The notes beneath the pieces are model-generated. The model saw only the letters and a program-made list of their open reading frames with translations, was not told where the DNA came from and searched no databases. Shown piece by piece: positions 16,618 through 24,823 of a stretch of 43,678 nucleotides of DNA (positions are counted from its first letter, which is position 1; the number at the start of each line of letters is the position of its first letter). The position numbers and the translations under genes were made by a program. Source of the stretch: Nitrospirota bacterium (GTDB taxonomy: Bacteria; Nitrospirota; 9FT-COMBO-42-15; HDB-SIOI813); the NCBI GenBank assembly GCA_020846775.1, contig JADLDG010000061.1:1-43678 (forward strand). The letters are read 5' to 3'.

Positions 16618-16851
16618 ATGAGTGAGAAGGCAAGTCTTTATACAAGGATGATCAGGGCAGGGAAAAGGACATATTTCTTTGATGTCAGAGAGGCAAAGAA
16701 CAGCAAGCGGTTCTTAATAATAGCAGAAAGCACACGATCTGATGACGGCACATTTAACCGCTCTTCAGTAATCATATTTCCCGATGACGTAGAGAATTTC
16801 CTTACGGCCTTTTCCGAGGCCAGGGCATTGCTAAAAGATGGTGTGGTATAA
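16618..16851 (+). CDS. PUR-alpha-like DUF3276 protein
   Basis: GGAGG (16605-16609) places the start at ATG 16618, giving 77 aa; an in-frame ATG at 16603 overlaps that site. The sequence (YTRMIRAGKRTYFFDVREAKNSKRFL, ESTRSDDGTFNRSSVIIFPDD, FLTAFSEA) matches the DUF3276/PUR-alpha family of small single-stranded nucleic-acid-binding proteins, one PUR repeat long. It has no signal peptide, so it is cytoplasmic, unlike the three upstream genes with which it seems cotranscribed (24 bases apart). It may regulate nucleic-acid metabolism or this transcript; the latter is speculation. Confidence 0.82.
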   Translation: MSEKASLYTRMIRAGKRTYFFDVREAKNSKRFLIIAESTRSDDGTFNRSSVIIFPDDVENFLTAFSEARALLKDGVV

Positions 16852-16861
16852 TCCTGAATGT

Positions 16862-17215
16862 TTAATCGCTATCCTCTTCCTTTTGCATAAATGGATAATT
16901 ATGTTTATCGCCGTGAGCTATAATGCCGGGCAAGAGGTAAACCCGGATTGCGTTTGGGCCGGATAATGTTTGTTCAGTCACGACATATATATACGTACCT
17001 CTTTTTATATCGGAAAGGGACTTGTGCTTTTCTTTGTGGTCTTTGACTTCAACGCTTTCATCAAGCAAAACCTTTCTTTCATTTATGTATAGGTATCCCG
17101 GCATCCCCTCTGTGGAGTTGACGACACCCTGGAATGTTGTTGTAGCATCGCTTCCTGCCAGCGCCGGTTGATGTGAAAGCAGCAACAATAAGCTTGCGAT
17201 CAGGAAATTAAGCAT
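16862..17215 (-). CDS. small secreted protein after pilY1
   Basis: The product is 117 aa, with AAGGAGGGT seven bases before the ATG and only 18 bases after the pilY1 stop, so it is the last gene of the pilus operon. A signal peptide ends ALAG. The mature part is beta-rich (TTFQGVVNSTEG, GYLYINERKVLLDESVEV, GTYIYVVTEQ), like a small OB or SH3-like barrel, with a Lys/His/Asp-rich centre and a DKHNYPF...EEDSD end. It has no recognised family. The context suggests a PilY1 or pilus accessory role in the periplasm. Confidence 0.7.
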   Translation of the reverse strand: MLNFLIASLLLLLSHQPALAGSDATTTFQGVVNSTEGMPGYLYINERKVLLDESVEVKDHKEKHKSLSDIKRGTYIYVVTEQTLSGPNAIRVYLLPGIIAHGDKHNYPFMQKEEDSD

Positions 17216-17233
17216 TTTACCCTCCTTCGTTTA

Positions 17234-20200
17234 TTACTTATCCCGCCAGTACAGGCGTATTGCTGTCTTGCCTGCCTTTACCTCTGGAATTTCAAGTCCA
17301 CCGCCCACTCCTATCAGGGCGCCTTCCCCTTCCGCGTTAATAATGACGACAACTCCTGAGGGTATACCGCTGCCAATATCATCAAACCTGTCGCTGCGTT
17401 TAAGTATCTGACCTTCATTGCCCAGTGACCGTTTATTTGTTTCAGTTGAAAATCCTAAGTCATTGGTTGTATCATAATTAAAGACAGCTTCAGCAGTAAG
17501 ATAATTGACTGCATATACCCTTGCTGTACCACGGTTGGGCAAGCATGGATTCAAGTTTTCACCTGGGTCAGGTGAAAATGAGGTGAAGTATGCAACCTTA
17601 GCAAAGACGGTTGCCGGCGCGAGAACTTTTTCACCATTGTGCTGGTCTAATTTAATGTACCACCCCTTACTGGTTGAAAGACTCGAGAGGATCGAGGCTA
17701 TTTCACTTGCAGACGTTGATGTTTCCTGAAGCAGGTTCTCTGTGGCATTGTAAAGATTTGATTCAGTAAGTGGTGTTGTAATGTTGCCGGCATCCTTAAT
17801 AGCATACAGTCTGTCAACTACAGACGTGCCTCTCGGGTATTCTCTGTCACCTGTACCAAAATACAGGACGTCATATCCTATCTCCTGCACTAAGTCCGGC
17901 GGATACAGGATCTTCCGGCCTGTTGACCCGTCAGCACCTGTATTGGAGCGGAAGATGATCTTCCCTGTCCAGTTTGAGGTGAGATTGTTCCCTATATCGA
18001 ATCTCCATATCTGACCTCCGGCATCGCCAACATATGCCCTGTCTGCATAACCGTTCCCATCTGAATCTATTACGGTTAGGGAACTTGGTATGGCATAAGT
18101 CATGTCATGTTTGTTGTTTGACGGATCAGCCGCACCTGTTGAAGTGGTATATGAATATTCCCATAGTTTACTGCCGGTAAGGACGTCCACAGCATATACC
18201 GCCCGGCCTTTTGTTGCGCTTGTTGTCCTTGGTGAGACATCTTCACTTAGTGTATCGTATCCTCCACCAATCAGGAATATATACTTTTCCTCACCGCTTA
18301 TGACTACCCTCGTTATTTCAGGCTCAGACCAGCTCTGTCCTAGTTCCGCATCATTCCAGGCTGATCCTACATCAGGATCAGTGGCAGTTATGGCTGCTCC
18401 AATCCTCCATATTACTGAAGGAGCGTCAGGGTTAGTTACATCGAGGGCAAAGTATGAACTTGTTCCTCTTCGCGCTCCAAATATTAATACTACCTTGTCC
18501 CCGTCGGCCGAAGATATGGTGCCATTTCCATTTGCATCCTTTATAAAGATCCTTGGTGATGCGTCTGCGAAGTATGGATGCATTGTTCCACTTACGAGAT
18601 TCTTAAGACTTCCGAGCAAATCTGTGGGAACAAAACCCCATAATTCTTCACCTGTACTGTCTTCGAATGCATGCAGCATACCGTCATTTGCCCCAACGTA
18701 TATCACAGATCGTGATTCTGAATAATGAACCACCGAAGGCTTGGAATGGAGTATGTCTCCAAGTATCCAATCCCTTTTTTCAGTTGGTGTTGCGCTGTAG
18801 GAATTATATCCGTGTATATATTTTATAAGATTGTTTTTTTCCGTGTCGTTAGACAGATTAAAAATACCATAGGTCAATGCACTGTTTCCTGTGGTAAATG
18901 CATTTGATGAGTTTGTAAGGTTTGTAGATATCCCGAGATATGTGTAAATGTTCCTTGCCGCCGTCCTTGCAAGTAGTACTTCTCCAACCCCTCCTTCTTC
19001 CACAAGACCTCCGTCTGCAAGTGTTGACCAATAAGACACAGAGGATTCAAGGAAATTTCCGTCACTATCGAGAGCTGGTGTGCCGTTTTTGTCTACTACA
19101 GTTCCATTGTTGAGGTTAAGTCCATACTTCTTGAGATTTCCTGACCAGAAGGCCCCCACAGCAGGTTTAAAAAACCCTATATAAACGGCGTCACCACTGT
19201 AAGTCTTATTTTCCGGACTGACTGGCACGACAGGAGCTACAAAAGATGTGTTGTCCTGAATAATTGAACCTATTATTTGAGTGAAGGCATTGCTCAGGGT
19301 TTGCGTGTTATATGCAGAATAATATGCACCACCACCATTAGCAGCTGTTTCTTTGAGCAGTAGTGTTGCACCGTCATCTGCTTCAGGAAGGCCAAACCCG
19401 ACGGTATACGTAGTTACGCTCTGTGTTCCACTAAGACTTAAACCCATGTCATTATCATGAATATACTTTGCCACATCGTCTAGATAATCTGAGCCATTTG
19501 AGGAATAAGATTTCCTGGGATCTCCTGTAGGCTCATAGCCGTCTCCGTCACAATCGCCGTTATTGCATATGGTCTTTAATACATTGCTTCTGTCCTCAGT
19601 AGACATGCCGTCTGTCATAATTATAATGTAGTTTTTCTGGCAGGTATACTGCATTGGGGATGTATAATTTGTGCTCGAGTTAAAATAACTTGACTGCCCG
19701 CTGAAATATCTCATTGCCTCATATTGTGTTTCTGCCAGCGGAGTCCATGTCTCACCCTCCAGATCATTAATTTTGCCAATCAGGGTAGCCCTGTTTGTTC
19801 CTATTGTCATGTCTGATACAGGAAATGCAAGCCTTCCACCCTGGGAGTAATTAAATACCATGAGTCCAAAGTTGACTGAATCTGTTGTTTGTACAAGGTC
19901 TGTGACCACCCTCTTTGCTATGGTCAATTTTGGGGTGGTAGGATCTGAGTCCCCTGAGTCACTCACAAGAAAGTTTATGTAATTCCCGGTAGCATATGTA
20001 GCTGACGTAGAACTACAGGATCCTGATGTTGCAAGTTTACCAGTATAACTTCCCTGGGTAGACAGCGTATTGTATGCAGTAGTGCATTTGGATTGAACCT
20101 TGGCAAGGGTGGTATAAGCCTGCCAGACTTTTTCAACGTCGCGCCACCTGAAAACATCGCTGGTCGCACACAGTGAGTTACCACTGCTGCCGCACACACT

Positions 20201-20398
20201 GGTCTGACTGTATGTAACAGACGGATTATAACCTATAGCGCTCTTGACCTCGTCATTCATACTTCCCGAGTTATCAAAAATTATCAGGATATTAGGTTTT
20301 ATCTCAGATGTTGTCGTGCCGTAAATCTCCAGGTCATCAGCATGGACAACAACAGGGAAAGCGATCAGGATGCAAATTACTATTAATAACCTTTTCAT
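17234..20398 (-). CDS. pilY1: PilY1 pilus tip/adhesin protein
   Basis: The product is 1054 aa; AAGGGGG precedes the ATG. Residues 1-20 are a signal peptide (VVHA-DD). A von Willebrand A domain begins with IIFDNSGSMND (MIDAS D42-N-S-G-S46) and extends to about 370. The C-terminal half is a PilY1-type beta-propeller: VIYVGANDGMLHAF, ELWGFVPTDLL, IFGARRGTSSYFALDV and GGYDT. It carries Ca-binding loops such as DANGNGTISSADGD and DSDGNGYADRAYVGD. PilY1 works with minor pilins in pilus assembly, retraction control, adhesion and surface sensing. It follows pilX, pilW and pilV in the standard order. Several long reading frames on the other strand are shadows. Confidence 0.95.
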   Translation of the reverse strand: MKRLLIVICILIAFPVVVHADDLEIYGTTTSEIKPNILIIFDNSGSMNDEVKSAIGYNPSVTYSQTSVCGSSGNSLCATSDVFRWRDVEKVWQAYTTLAKVQSKCTTAYNTLSTQGSYTGKLATSGSCSSTSATYATGNYINFLVSDSGDSDPTTPKLTIAKRVVTDLVQTTDSVNFGLMVFNYSQGGRLAFPVSDMTIGTNRATLIGKINDLEGETWTPLAETQYEAMRYFSGQSSYFNSSTNYTSPMQYTCQKNYIIIMTDGMSTEDRSNVLKTICNNGDCDGDGYEPTGDPRKSYSSNGSDYLDDVAKYIHDNDMGLSLSGTQSVTTYTVGFGLPEADDGATLLLKETAANGGGAYYSAYNTQTLSNAFTQIIGSIIQDNTSFVAPVVPVSPENKTYSGDAVYIGFFKPAVGAFWSGNLKKYGLNLNNGTVVDKNGTPALDSDGNFLESSVSYWSTLADGGLVEEGGVGEVLLARTAARNIYTYLGISTNLTNSSNAFTTGNSALTYGIFNLSNDTEKNNLIKYIHGYNSYSATPTEKRDWILGDILHSKPSVVHYSESRSVIYVGANDGMLHAFEDSTGEELWGFVPTDLLGSLKNLVSGTMHPYFADASPRIFIKDANGNGTISSADGDKVVLIFGARRGTSSYFALDVTNPDAPSVIWRIGAAITATDPDVGSAWNDAELGQSWSEPEITRVVISGEEKYIFLIGGGYDTLSEDVSPRTTSATKGRAVYAVDVLTGSKLWEYSYTTSTGAADPSNNKHDMTYAIPSSLTVIDSDGNGYADRAYVGDAGGQIWRFDIGNNLTSNWTGKIIFRSNTGADGSTGRKILYPPDLVQEIGYDVLYFGTGDREYPRGTSVVDRLYAIKDAGNITTPLTESNLYNATENLLQETSTSASEIASILSSLSTSKGWYIKLDQHNGEKVLAPATVFAKVAYFTSFSPDPGENLNPCLPNRGTARVYAVNYLTAEAVFNYDTTNDLGFSTETNKRSLGNEGQILKRSDRFDDIGSGIPSGVVVIINAEGEGALIGVGGGLEIPEVKAGKTAIRLYWRDK

Positions 20399-20410
20399 TG
20401 AAGACCCCCT

Positions 20411-20875
20411 TTATCCTTTCGGTAAAATCTTTGCTACCCCTTCTTCCTGTACGCTTTGTGCTCCTGAGCTGGAAGTACCTGTTGCATCAATTACAAAATA
20501 ATTTGACATAGTGTCTTTGGCGCTGAACCCATAACCAGGTGGTGGATTGCCTGAATTCATGTATCTAATTGATCCTGTTGCAATTGTCCCGGCTGATGCG
20601 AGACTCCGTGCCGCGACAGTCGGGTGGTTATTATCAGGGACATTAAGCGTTCCCTTTGTTGTAAAGTAATATCCATCTCCCTTAACATATTCTATAGCAC
20701 CCTCTGCTGCATAAAATGCCTCTTTATTGCCTCTGTAATTTGCAGAACTTGTCAGCTCGGTAGTAGAGTTAAGCAATGCGTATAATCCTATTGTGGTAAG
20801 CAATCCAAGGAACACCATTGCTATGACCAGCGCAGTCCCTCTCTCTTCATTTAATTTAATCATTATCATCCTCAC
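20411..20875 (-). CDS. pilX: minor pilin, PilX-type
   Basis: The product is 154 aa. GTG 20875 overlaps the pilW stop (GTGA); the downstream ATG 20863 (MIKLNEERG), with GAGG just before it, is an equally good start. The N-terminus RGTALVIAMVFLGLLTTIGLYALL and then YRGNKEAFYAAEGAIEYVK is the PilX N-terminal pattern, lacking the usual Phe/Glu5 cleavage context of the other pilins. It acts with PilV, PilW and PilY1 in priming type IV pilus assembly at the inner membrane. Confidence 0.85.
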   Translation of the reverse strand: MRMIMIKLNEERGTALVIAMVFLGLLTTIGLYALLNSTTELTSSANYRGNKEAFYAAEGAIEYVKGDGYYFTTKGTLNVPDNNHPTVAARSLASAGTIATGSIRYMNSGNPPPGYGFSAKDTMSNYFVIDATGTSSSGAQSVQEEGVAKILPKG

Positions 20876-21708
20876 AATCTTATATTCTTGACAGGCACTA
20901 TAGTCGTAATCTCTCGTGCGGTCGGCTGTCCGCCAAGTCTGGCGGCTTGTCTAATCGTAGCCGCTGTCACGTCTATCCGAATACGCCTTACGTCAATCAA
21001 ATTAGCCGGGGCAGTAACTTCACTTCCGTCGTCAAGGATATATGAAATTTGAAAGTCTGTTATCCCGTCTATTATAGTGGACTGTACTACTCCATCATCC
21101 CTTATAAGCTCATTTCTTCCTGTGGCAGGTGCTGTTTGTACCCTGTATGCAATGGTCCTGAAGTTTCTTGCAAATAAGAATCCTGGATTAATGACGCCGT
21201 CTGATAAGGGATTTGAGTTTAATGATATCTTTTTATTAGCGCTGTCTACGGCAGTCACTACATAGTTTCCGACAAGTATATTGTTCTCATTGTTAATTAT
21301 GTTTATTGAGTCGCCGGCATTAAAACCGGTCACTGAATCCACCGTGACCTTATTGTCTGTTCCAGGAAGTTCAACTGTATTTGCAGTAAGATATGTCATG
21401 GGGCCGGGACTGAAATTAATGCTGACCCTGTCAGGCGCTGCGGCATCACCTGGAGTACCGTCCTGGAACGCTGCTACCGGATTGGTTCCTCTGGGTACTG
21501 CGAGACCGGCCATTCTTATATCCCTCTCCATATAGGCAATGGAAGCACGTACATCCCTTTGAGTAATTGACACATCCCGCTGTGCCTCAAATGTGCGTTG
21601 TTGACTAATCATTACGTTATATAGTGCAGCAAGGACAAAACCCATTATTCCTACGGTTATAAGGAGTTCTACTGCACTGAACCCTCTTTGCGATTTTAAA
21701 ATATTCAT
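20872..21708 (-). CDS. pilW: minor pilin, PilW-type
   Basis: The product is 278 aa. AAGGGATGAT lies just before the ATG and overlaps the end of pilV. A prepilin leader MNILKSQRG is followed by FSAVELLITVGIMGFVLAALY, with cleavage after Gly9 and Glu5 of the mature protein. Then come the PilW pattern RDVRASIAYMERDIRMAGL and a beta-rich pilin body. PilD in this window would process it. Confidence 0.9.
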   Translation of the reverse strand: MNILKSQRGFSAVELLITVGIMGFVLAALYNVMISQQRTFEAQRDVSITQRDVRASIAYMERDIRMAGLAVPRGTNPVAAFQDGTPGDAAAPDRVSINFSPGPMTYLTANTVELPGTDNKVTVDSVTGFNAGDSINIINNENNILVGNYVVTAVDSANKKISLNSNPLSDGVINPGFLFARNFRTIAYRVQTAPATGRNELIRDDGVVQSTIIDGITDFQISYILDDGSEVTAPANLIDVRRIRIDVTAATIRQAARLGGQPTAREITTIVPVKNIRL

Positions 21709-21709
21709 A

Positions 21710-22108
21710 TCATCCCTTATTTATTCGTGTAAATACGCTTGTGTTTCTTGTAACACCTGTACGTGGTTCTACCCATGTTACAGTCAGAGTTAATGTACTC
21801 GTACCGCTGACAGGGGTATTGTCCTGAATGGTGTAACTCCTGTTATAAGTGATACCCTGTACGACCTGGTTTCCATCATCAGCGTGTGCCCCGGCCGTCA
21901 AGGCTGCAGCGGATCCATCCAGCGCCTTTAATACCTCTATCCTCTCCTGTGCCACTGCAGTTGCAGTGCTGATCTTGAAGCCGCTGACATTACCCTGGAT
22001 TGCGGCTATATGCAGCCCTGCAAGACCAAGCAGACCGATAGCCAGGACAGTAAGAGCGATTAACAATTCAAGGAGTGAAAAGCCTTTCTGATTAGATAGT
22101 ATCTTCAT
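21710..22108 (-). CDS. pilV: minor pilin, PilV-type
   Basis: The product is 132 aa. The leader MKILSNQKG is followed by FSLLELLIALTVLAIGLLGLAGL, and then AVAQERIEVLKAL, the PilV pattern. It is the first gene of the pilVWXY1 operon, 40-odd bases downstream of a sigma-54 promoter (22147-22162). An AAAGGA ribosome-binding site precedes the ATG. Confidence 0.9.
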   Translation of the reverse strand: MKILSNQKGFSLLELLIALTVLAIGLLGLAGLHIAAIQGNVSGFKISTATAVAQERIEVLKALDGSAAALTAGAHADDGNQVVQGITYNRSYTIQDNTPVSGTSTLTLTVTWVEPRTGVTRNTSVFTRINKG

Positions 22109-22146
22109 TGAGAAATTCCTTTCTGATTCTTCTGAAGGAATGCTTC

Positions 22147-22162
22147 TGCAATGAAGGTGCCA
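22147..22162 (-). promoter_or_regulatory. sigma-54 promoter of pilVWX-Y1
   Basis: On the minus strand TGGCAC-CTTCA-TTGCA matches the -24/-12 consensus exactly, with correct spacing. Transcription would start near 22136, leaving a ~28-base leader before pilV. An NtrC-family regulator with a sigma-54 contact motif is encoded 2.7 kb upstream on the same strand. Confidence 0.8.
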
Positions 22163-22235
22163 GCTTGCAACTACTTGATAATTAATGATAATTAAGATAA
22201 TGACGGGCGCTAAATTGTGGAGTTGACTTCATAGG

Positions 22236-22253
22236 TATGTAATTGGTTACATA
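22236..22253. promoter_or_regulatory. candidate activator site upstream of the pilV sigma-54 promoter
   Basis: TATGTAA-TTGG-TTACATA is a perfect 7-bp inverted repeat about 75-90 bases upstream of the -24 element, where enhancer-binding proteins usually bind. Between the two are spaced GATAAT repeats (22179-22205). Confidence 0.4.
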
Positions 22254-22272
22254 ATTGATAAATCCGCTTATT

Positions 22273-22785
22273 TCACTCTGTTTTCCATGAACCCGGGAGT
22301 ACCTCGGCGCCTGAGAGACCTTCAATTAATTCTGCGGTTACGACCCTGTTCATCCGTCCGGAGATACCGTTACTCTGCACAGTACAGATGGCTCCCGGTG
22401 TAAGAGGTTTGAATATTTTCAATTCGTTGTCCGATTCCTTTAGAACGATATCCGGGTTTGCTGCTGTCCCTTTATACTGACTTAGTCCATTTTCGTCAAA
22501 GAAGGAACTACTGTCGGTCATGCGCTTATCAAAGAAATTTCCCGGTTCTCCGCTGAATTTGTATGGTTTTGCAAACCAGTATAATGTCTGCTCTATACCT
22601 GACTCAGCGATATAGAATGCCCTGGCATCTGATTCTATCCCCCTTGACAGGATAATCTCTGTGTAAGCGAGATAAAGGGATGATGTGCCGAGTATAGTGA
22701 GTAACAGGAGAAAAATAAGGGTAATGAGCATCACTGCCCCTGAACTCACCCGTTTGCCCCGTAGTAAGCATGTTTGATATTTCAT
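22273..22785 (-). CDS. PilX-like minor pilin, second set
   Basis: I start at ATG 22785 (MKYQTC, 170 aa); an in-frame TTG at 22803 lies in the palindromic repeat. The N-terminus SSGAVMLITLIFLLLLTILGTSSLYLA and then ESDARAFYIAESGIEQTLYW matches PilX-type proteins. GAAAGG from the repeat end is ten bases upstream and may serve as the ribosome-binding site. It is last in the fimT-pilV-pilW-pilX set. This set diverges strongly in sequence from the second set downstream. Confidence 0.8.
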   Translation of the reverse strand: MKYQTCLLRGKRVSSGAVMLITLIFLLLLTILGTSSLYLAYTEIILSRGIESDARAFYIAESGIEQTLYWFAKPYKFSGEPGNFFDKRMTDSSSFFDENGLSQYKGTAANPDIVLKESDNELKIFKPLTPGAICTVQSNGISGRMNRVVTAELIEGLSGAEVLPGSWKTE

Positions 22786-22801
22786 TCGAAAATAGCCTTT
22801 C

Positions 22802-22850
22802 AAATCCCCCTGCCCCCCCCTTTTCTAAAGGGGGGTAACTAATTTCCCCA
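22802..22850 (-). repeat. palindromic repeat PR1, half copy
   Basis: It contains only the CTTTAGAAAAGG hairpin half plus the conserved right end GGGGGATTTGAAAGGCTATTTTCGA. It fills the whole gap between the pilW-like and pilX-like genes and ends at the pilX-like start, as the copy before the cobA-ogt gene does. Confidence 0.8.
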
Positions 22851-22858
22851 GAATCCTG

Positions 22859-23626
22859 TTAGTTTCTGAGTGTGACTGTTGTCTTTGAACTCTTTGTCCG
22901 GTATCCATTGTTATCCCAGAACATGTTGTCACGTCTGAAACTTTCCACTATAAGTGAGATATCTATTTCATGTATATCAGAGGCAAGAAAAGGTGCATTG
23001 TTATTTTTATCCCTGTAAGAGAGAGATAAACCATCAACGGCAATGTTTTCAGCCACAGGCTCCCAGTTCCCTCTGTCTATCTTTCTCTGCACCTCCTTCT
23101 TAGATGGATTATATCTGTAAGAGATGGTGTTAATGAGGTTTACTGTACTTCCGGCGGGAAAAGCGGAACTTATACCACCCTCTGTTTTAAGGTAGTCTGT
23201 TTTACCATCTTCATAAAGTATATGTTTTTCGCATTTGTCAAACTTACTATTATTGCAGATGATAACAATGTCGTTTATCCCAAATGATCTTCCATTACCT
23301 TCTTTTATTTTGAGGATTGTTTCTCCTTGAGCAGCATCAGCAGAGAGAGTTGATTTAACATCTCTCAGATTAGTCATGAATTCAATCTCGTCCCTGCTGA
23401 ATTTGCCGATCCTTTCCAGGTGAGGCGGAACGCCATATCCTGTAAGTATTAACTCACGTGACAGCAAATTCATCACACCTCTGATATTTTGAACCATTTC
23501 AGCCCTGGCCTCCTGTACAGAGTATATATGATGTTCTGTGACAAAATATTTTGTAACAGACAAAGTAACGAGGAGGGAGATAAACATTGCGACCAACAGC
23601 TCTATTAGGGTATATCCTTTATGCAT
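22859..23626 (-). CDS. PilW-like minor pilin, second set
   Basis: The product is 255 aa with a very short leader (MHKG), cleaved before YTLIELLVAMFISLLVTLSVTKYF; Glu5 is present. NIRGVMNLLSRELILTGYGVP is the PilW-type helix-end pattern, followed by a beta-rich body with a Cys pair (ICNNSKFDKCEK). It is four bases after the pilV-like gene in the same operon. Confidence 0.88.
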   Translation of the reverse strand: MHKGYTLIELLVAMFISLLVTLSVTKYFVTEHHIYSVQEARAEMVQNIRGVMNLLSRELILTGYGVPPHLERIGKFSRDEIEFMTNLRDVKSTLSADAAQGETILKIKEGNGRSFGINDIVIICNNSKFDKCEKHILYEDGKTDYLKTEGGISSAFPAGSTVNLINTISYRYNPSKKEVQRKIDRGNWEPVAENIAVDGLSLSYRDKNNNAPFLASDIHEIDISLIVESFRRDNMFWDNNGYRTKSSKTTVTLRN

Positions 23627-23630
23627 TGTA

Positions 23631-24032
23631 TTATTTAATAAATCTTAGTGTCTTCAGCTCAAGTTCTCTTTTCTTATCCCCTTCATTCCATGTAGCCCTG
23701 ACTTCAATCTCATACAGGTCTGCTGCAGGGGTATCTCCTCTGATGGTCCACTGGCATTGTATTTCAGGGAAATATAGTGCAGTGCATTCTCCACTGCCTG
23801 TTTCAATATTTGAGTCACCCCTTAGATGCTCCATTTGTGCCCTGGATATCTGGACAGCAGAAAGTGATTTATTGCCGGTTGCAATCCCTTGTTCGCCAAT
23901 AAGAAGCATCCCGCTTATCCCCAATATGCCAATCGTGAATATTGTGAGGGCTATCAAAACCTCTATGAGAGTGAACCCATCGCGTGAACCAACGCAAGTA
24001 GTCAGGACCACTTGAGACCGTCCCAATTCCAT
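23631..24032 (-). CDS. PilV-like minor pilin, second set
   Basis: The product is 133 aa. GGGAGG sits eight bases before the ATG, supporting this start inside the end of fimT (31-base overlap). The 18-residue leader ends SRDG, then FTLIEVLIALTIFTIGILGIS, and AVQISRAQMEHLRGD follows. Two Cys (ECTALYFPEIQC) could form the usual C-terminal disulfide loop. Confidence 0.88.
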   Translation of the reverse strand: MELGRSQVVLTTCVGSRDGFTLIEVLIALTIFTIGILGISGMLLIGEQGIATGNKSLSAVQISRAQMEHLRGDSNIETGSGECTALYFPEIQCQWTIRGDTPAADLYEIEVRATWNEGDKKRELELKTLRFIK

Positions 24033-24544
24033 ATCTTAATCCTCCCAGTGACAGTAATGCTTATTGCCATGGTGATGTTGTAATTATTGGTTATATAGAT
24101 TGTACCCATACTGTTGCTTCCCCCTGAATAGAATGCCGCCTTGTTAGAGGGAAAAGTTATCCCATCTCTGTCCGGTGATGAGGTTGGATTTCCAGGGGGG
24201 CCGAGTACCCCCTGGCCATATCCGAATCTGACTCCATGAGGCAGATTCAATTTCCTTTCAGACAGCTCATACAGATTATTTGCCGGGTCAAACAGTACCG
24301 TGTAATCAGTGTGATCAAGGACAGATTTCATTTTCACCTCACGCAGGTCTGTTGAGATAGTCCGTGCAGCAGTTTTAATGCGCATTCTTTCTGTGAAGGC
24401 AGACATGCCGGGAACAGCAATAGCCGATAGTATGCCGATGATAGAAATCACAACTATAGTTTCCAGAAATGTAAATCCGTTTACTCTGTCATGCCGAACT
24501 TGTTTAGGCATCTCTTTTATTATCACTTTATAAAAAGTCTTCAC
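24002..24544 (-). CDS. fimT: FimT/GspH-type pseudopilin with repeat-encoded leader
   Basis: The product is 180 aa from GTG 24544; ATG 24511 is an alternative. Neither has a good ribosome-binding site. The core starts G-FTFLETIVVISIIGILSAIAVPG with Glu5, then RTISTDLREVKMKSV as in GspH/FimT. The leader is unusual: EMPKQVRHDR is encoded by a dispersed palindromic repeat (24487-24514), leaving only VNG before the cleavage site. The positive charge of the repeat peptide may replace the normal leader. It heads the second minor-pilin set, downstream of the two-component genes. Confidence 0.85.
   Translation of the reverse strand: MKTFYKVIIKEMPKQVRHDRVNGFTFLETIVVISIIGILSAIAVPGMSAFTERMRIKTAARTISTDLREVKMKSVLDHTDYTVLFDPANNLYELSERKLNLPHGVRFGYGQGVLGPPGNPTSSPDRDGITFPSNKAAFYSGGSNSMGTIYITNNYNITMAISITVTGRIKIWNWDGLKWS
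24487..24514. repeat. palindromic repeat PR3, half copy inside fimT
   Basis: TGTCATGCCGAACTTGTTTA with GGCATCTC has the same design as the two halves at 24598-24672 (TCATCCCGAAC...TTTCGGGATCTC). In the minus-strand fimT frame it encodes the prepilin leader. Confidence 0.75.
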
Positions 24545-24597
24545 TTAAATTATTCCATTCAGGATTATACTGGCTTATCAAATTTATCTTCCATCCT

Positions 24598-24672
24598 CTG
24601 TCATCCCGAACTCGTTTCGGGATCTCCTGACTCTGCATCGTTTGAGATCCTGAAACAAGTTCAGGATGACAG
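24598..24672. repeat. palindromic repeat PR3, inverted pair
   Basis: Two half units face each other: CTGTCATCCCGAACTCG...GATCTC (24598-24625) and GAGATCCTGAAACAAG...GATGACAG (24644-24672). They lie in the 279-base gap between fimT and the regulator gene. Short reading frames across it are repeat artefacts, not genes. Confidence 0.75.
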
Positions 24673-24757
24673 GCTGAATGACAGGCTGCATAGTTACGGA
24701 TTGTGAGCCTGGGCTCATCAAAGACCACTTTTTTTTTAATCTGTATCTCTTGAGTTC

Positions 24758-24799
24758 CTCTAAGGGTCCAAAATTAATTTAATGTAAACACCCTTAGAG
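24758..24799. other. 10-bp perfect inverted repeat after the regulator gene
   Basis: CTCTAAGGGT (24758-24767) and ACCCTTAGAG (24790-24799) flank a 22-base AT-rich loop. It is just downstream of the NtrC-family regulator stop, but lacks a T-run on the minus strand, so it is not a clear intrinsic terminator. It might be an mRNA 3' structure or a protein site. Confidence 0.5.
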
Positions 24800-24823
24800 T
24801 TGGAGAGGAAAAAATGCGGATAA

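Noticed and set aside
18102-18725. 207-codon reading frame on the + strand
   Set aside because: It lies wholly within pilY1 on the opposite strand, which has a full domain set; the + strand frame shows no family motif or ribosome-binding site.
22859-23626. Second pilW-like gene as a pseudogene copy of pilW
   Set aside because: It has an intact leader, Glu5, full length and its own operon partners, and differs too much in sequence to be a decaying duplicate.
24491-24728. Short reading frames on both strands with PELVSGS-like peptides
   Set aside because: They are translations of the PR3 palindromic repeat and have no start signals or homology to proteins that I recognise.
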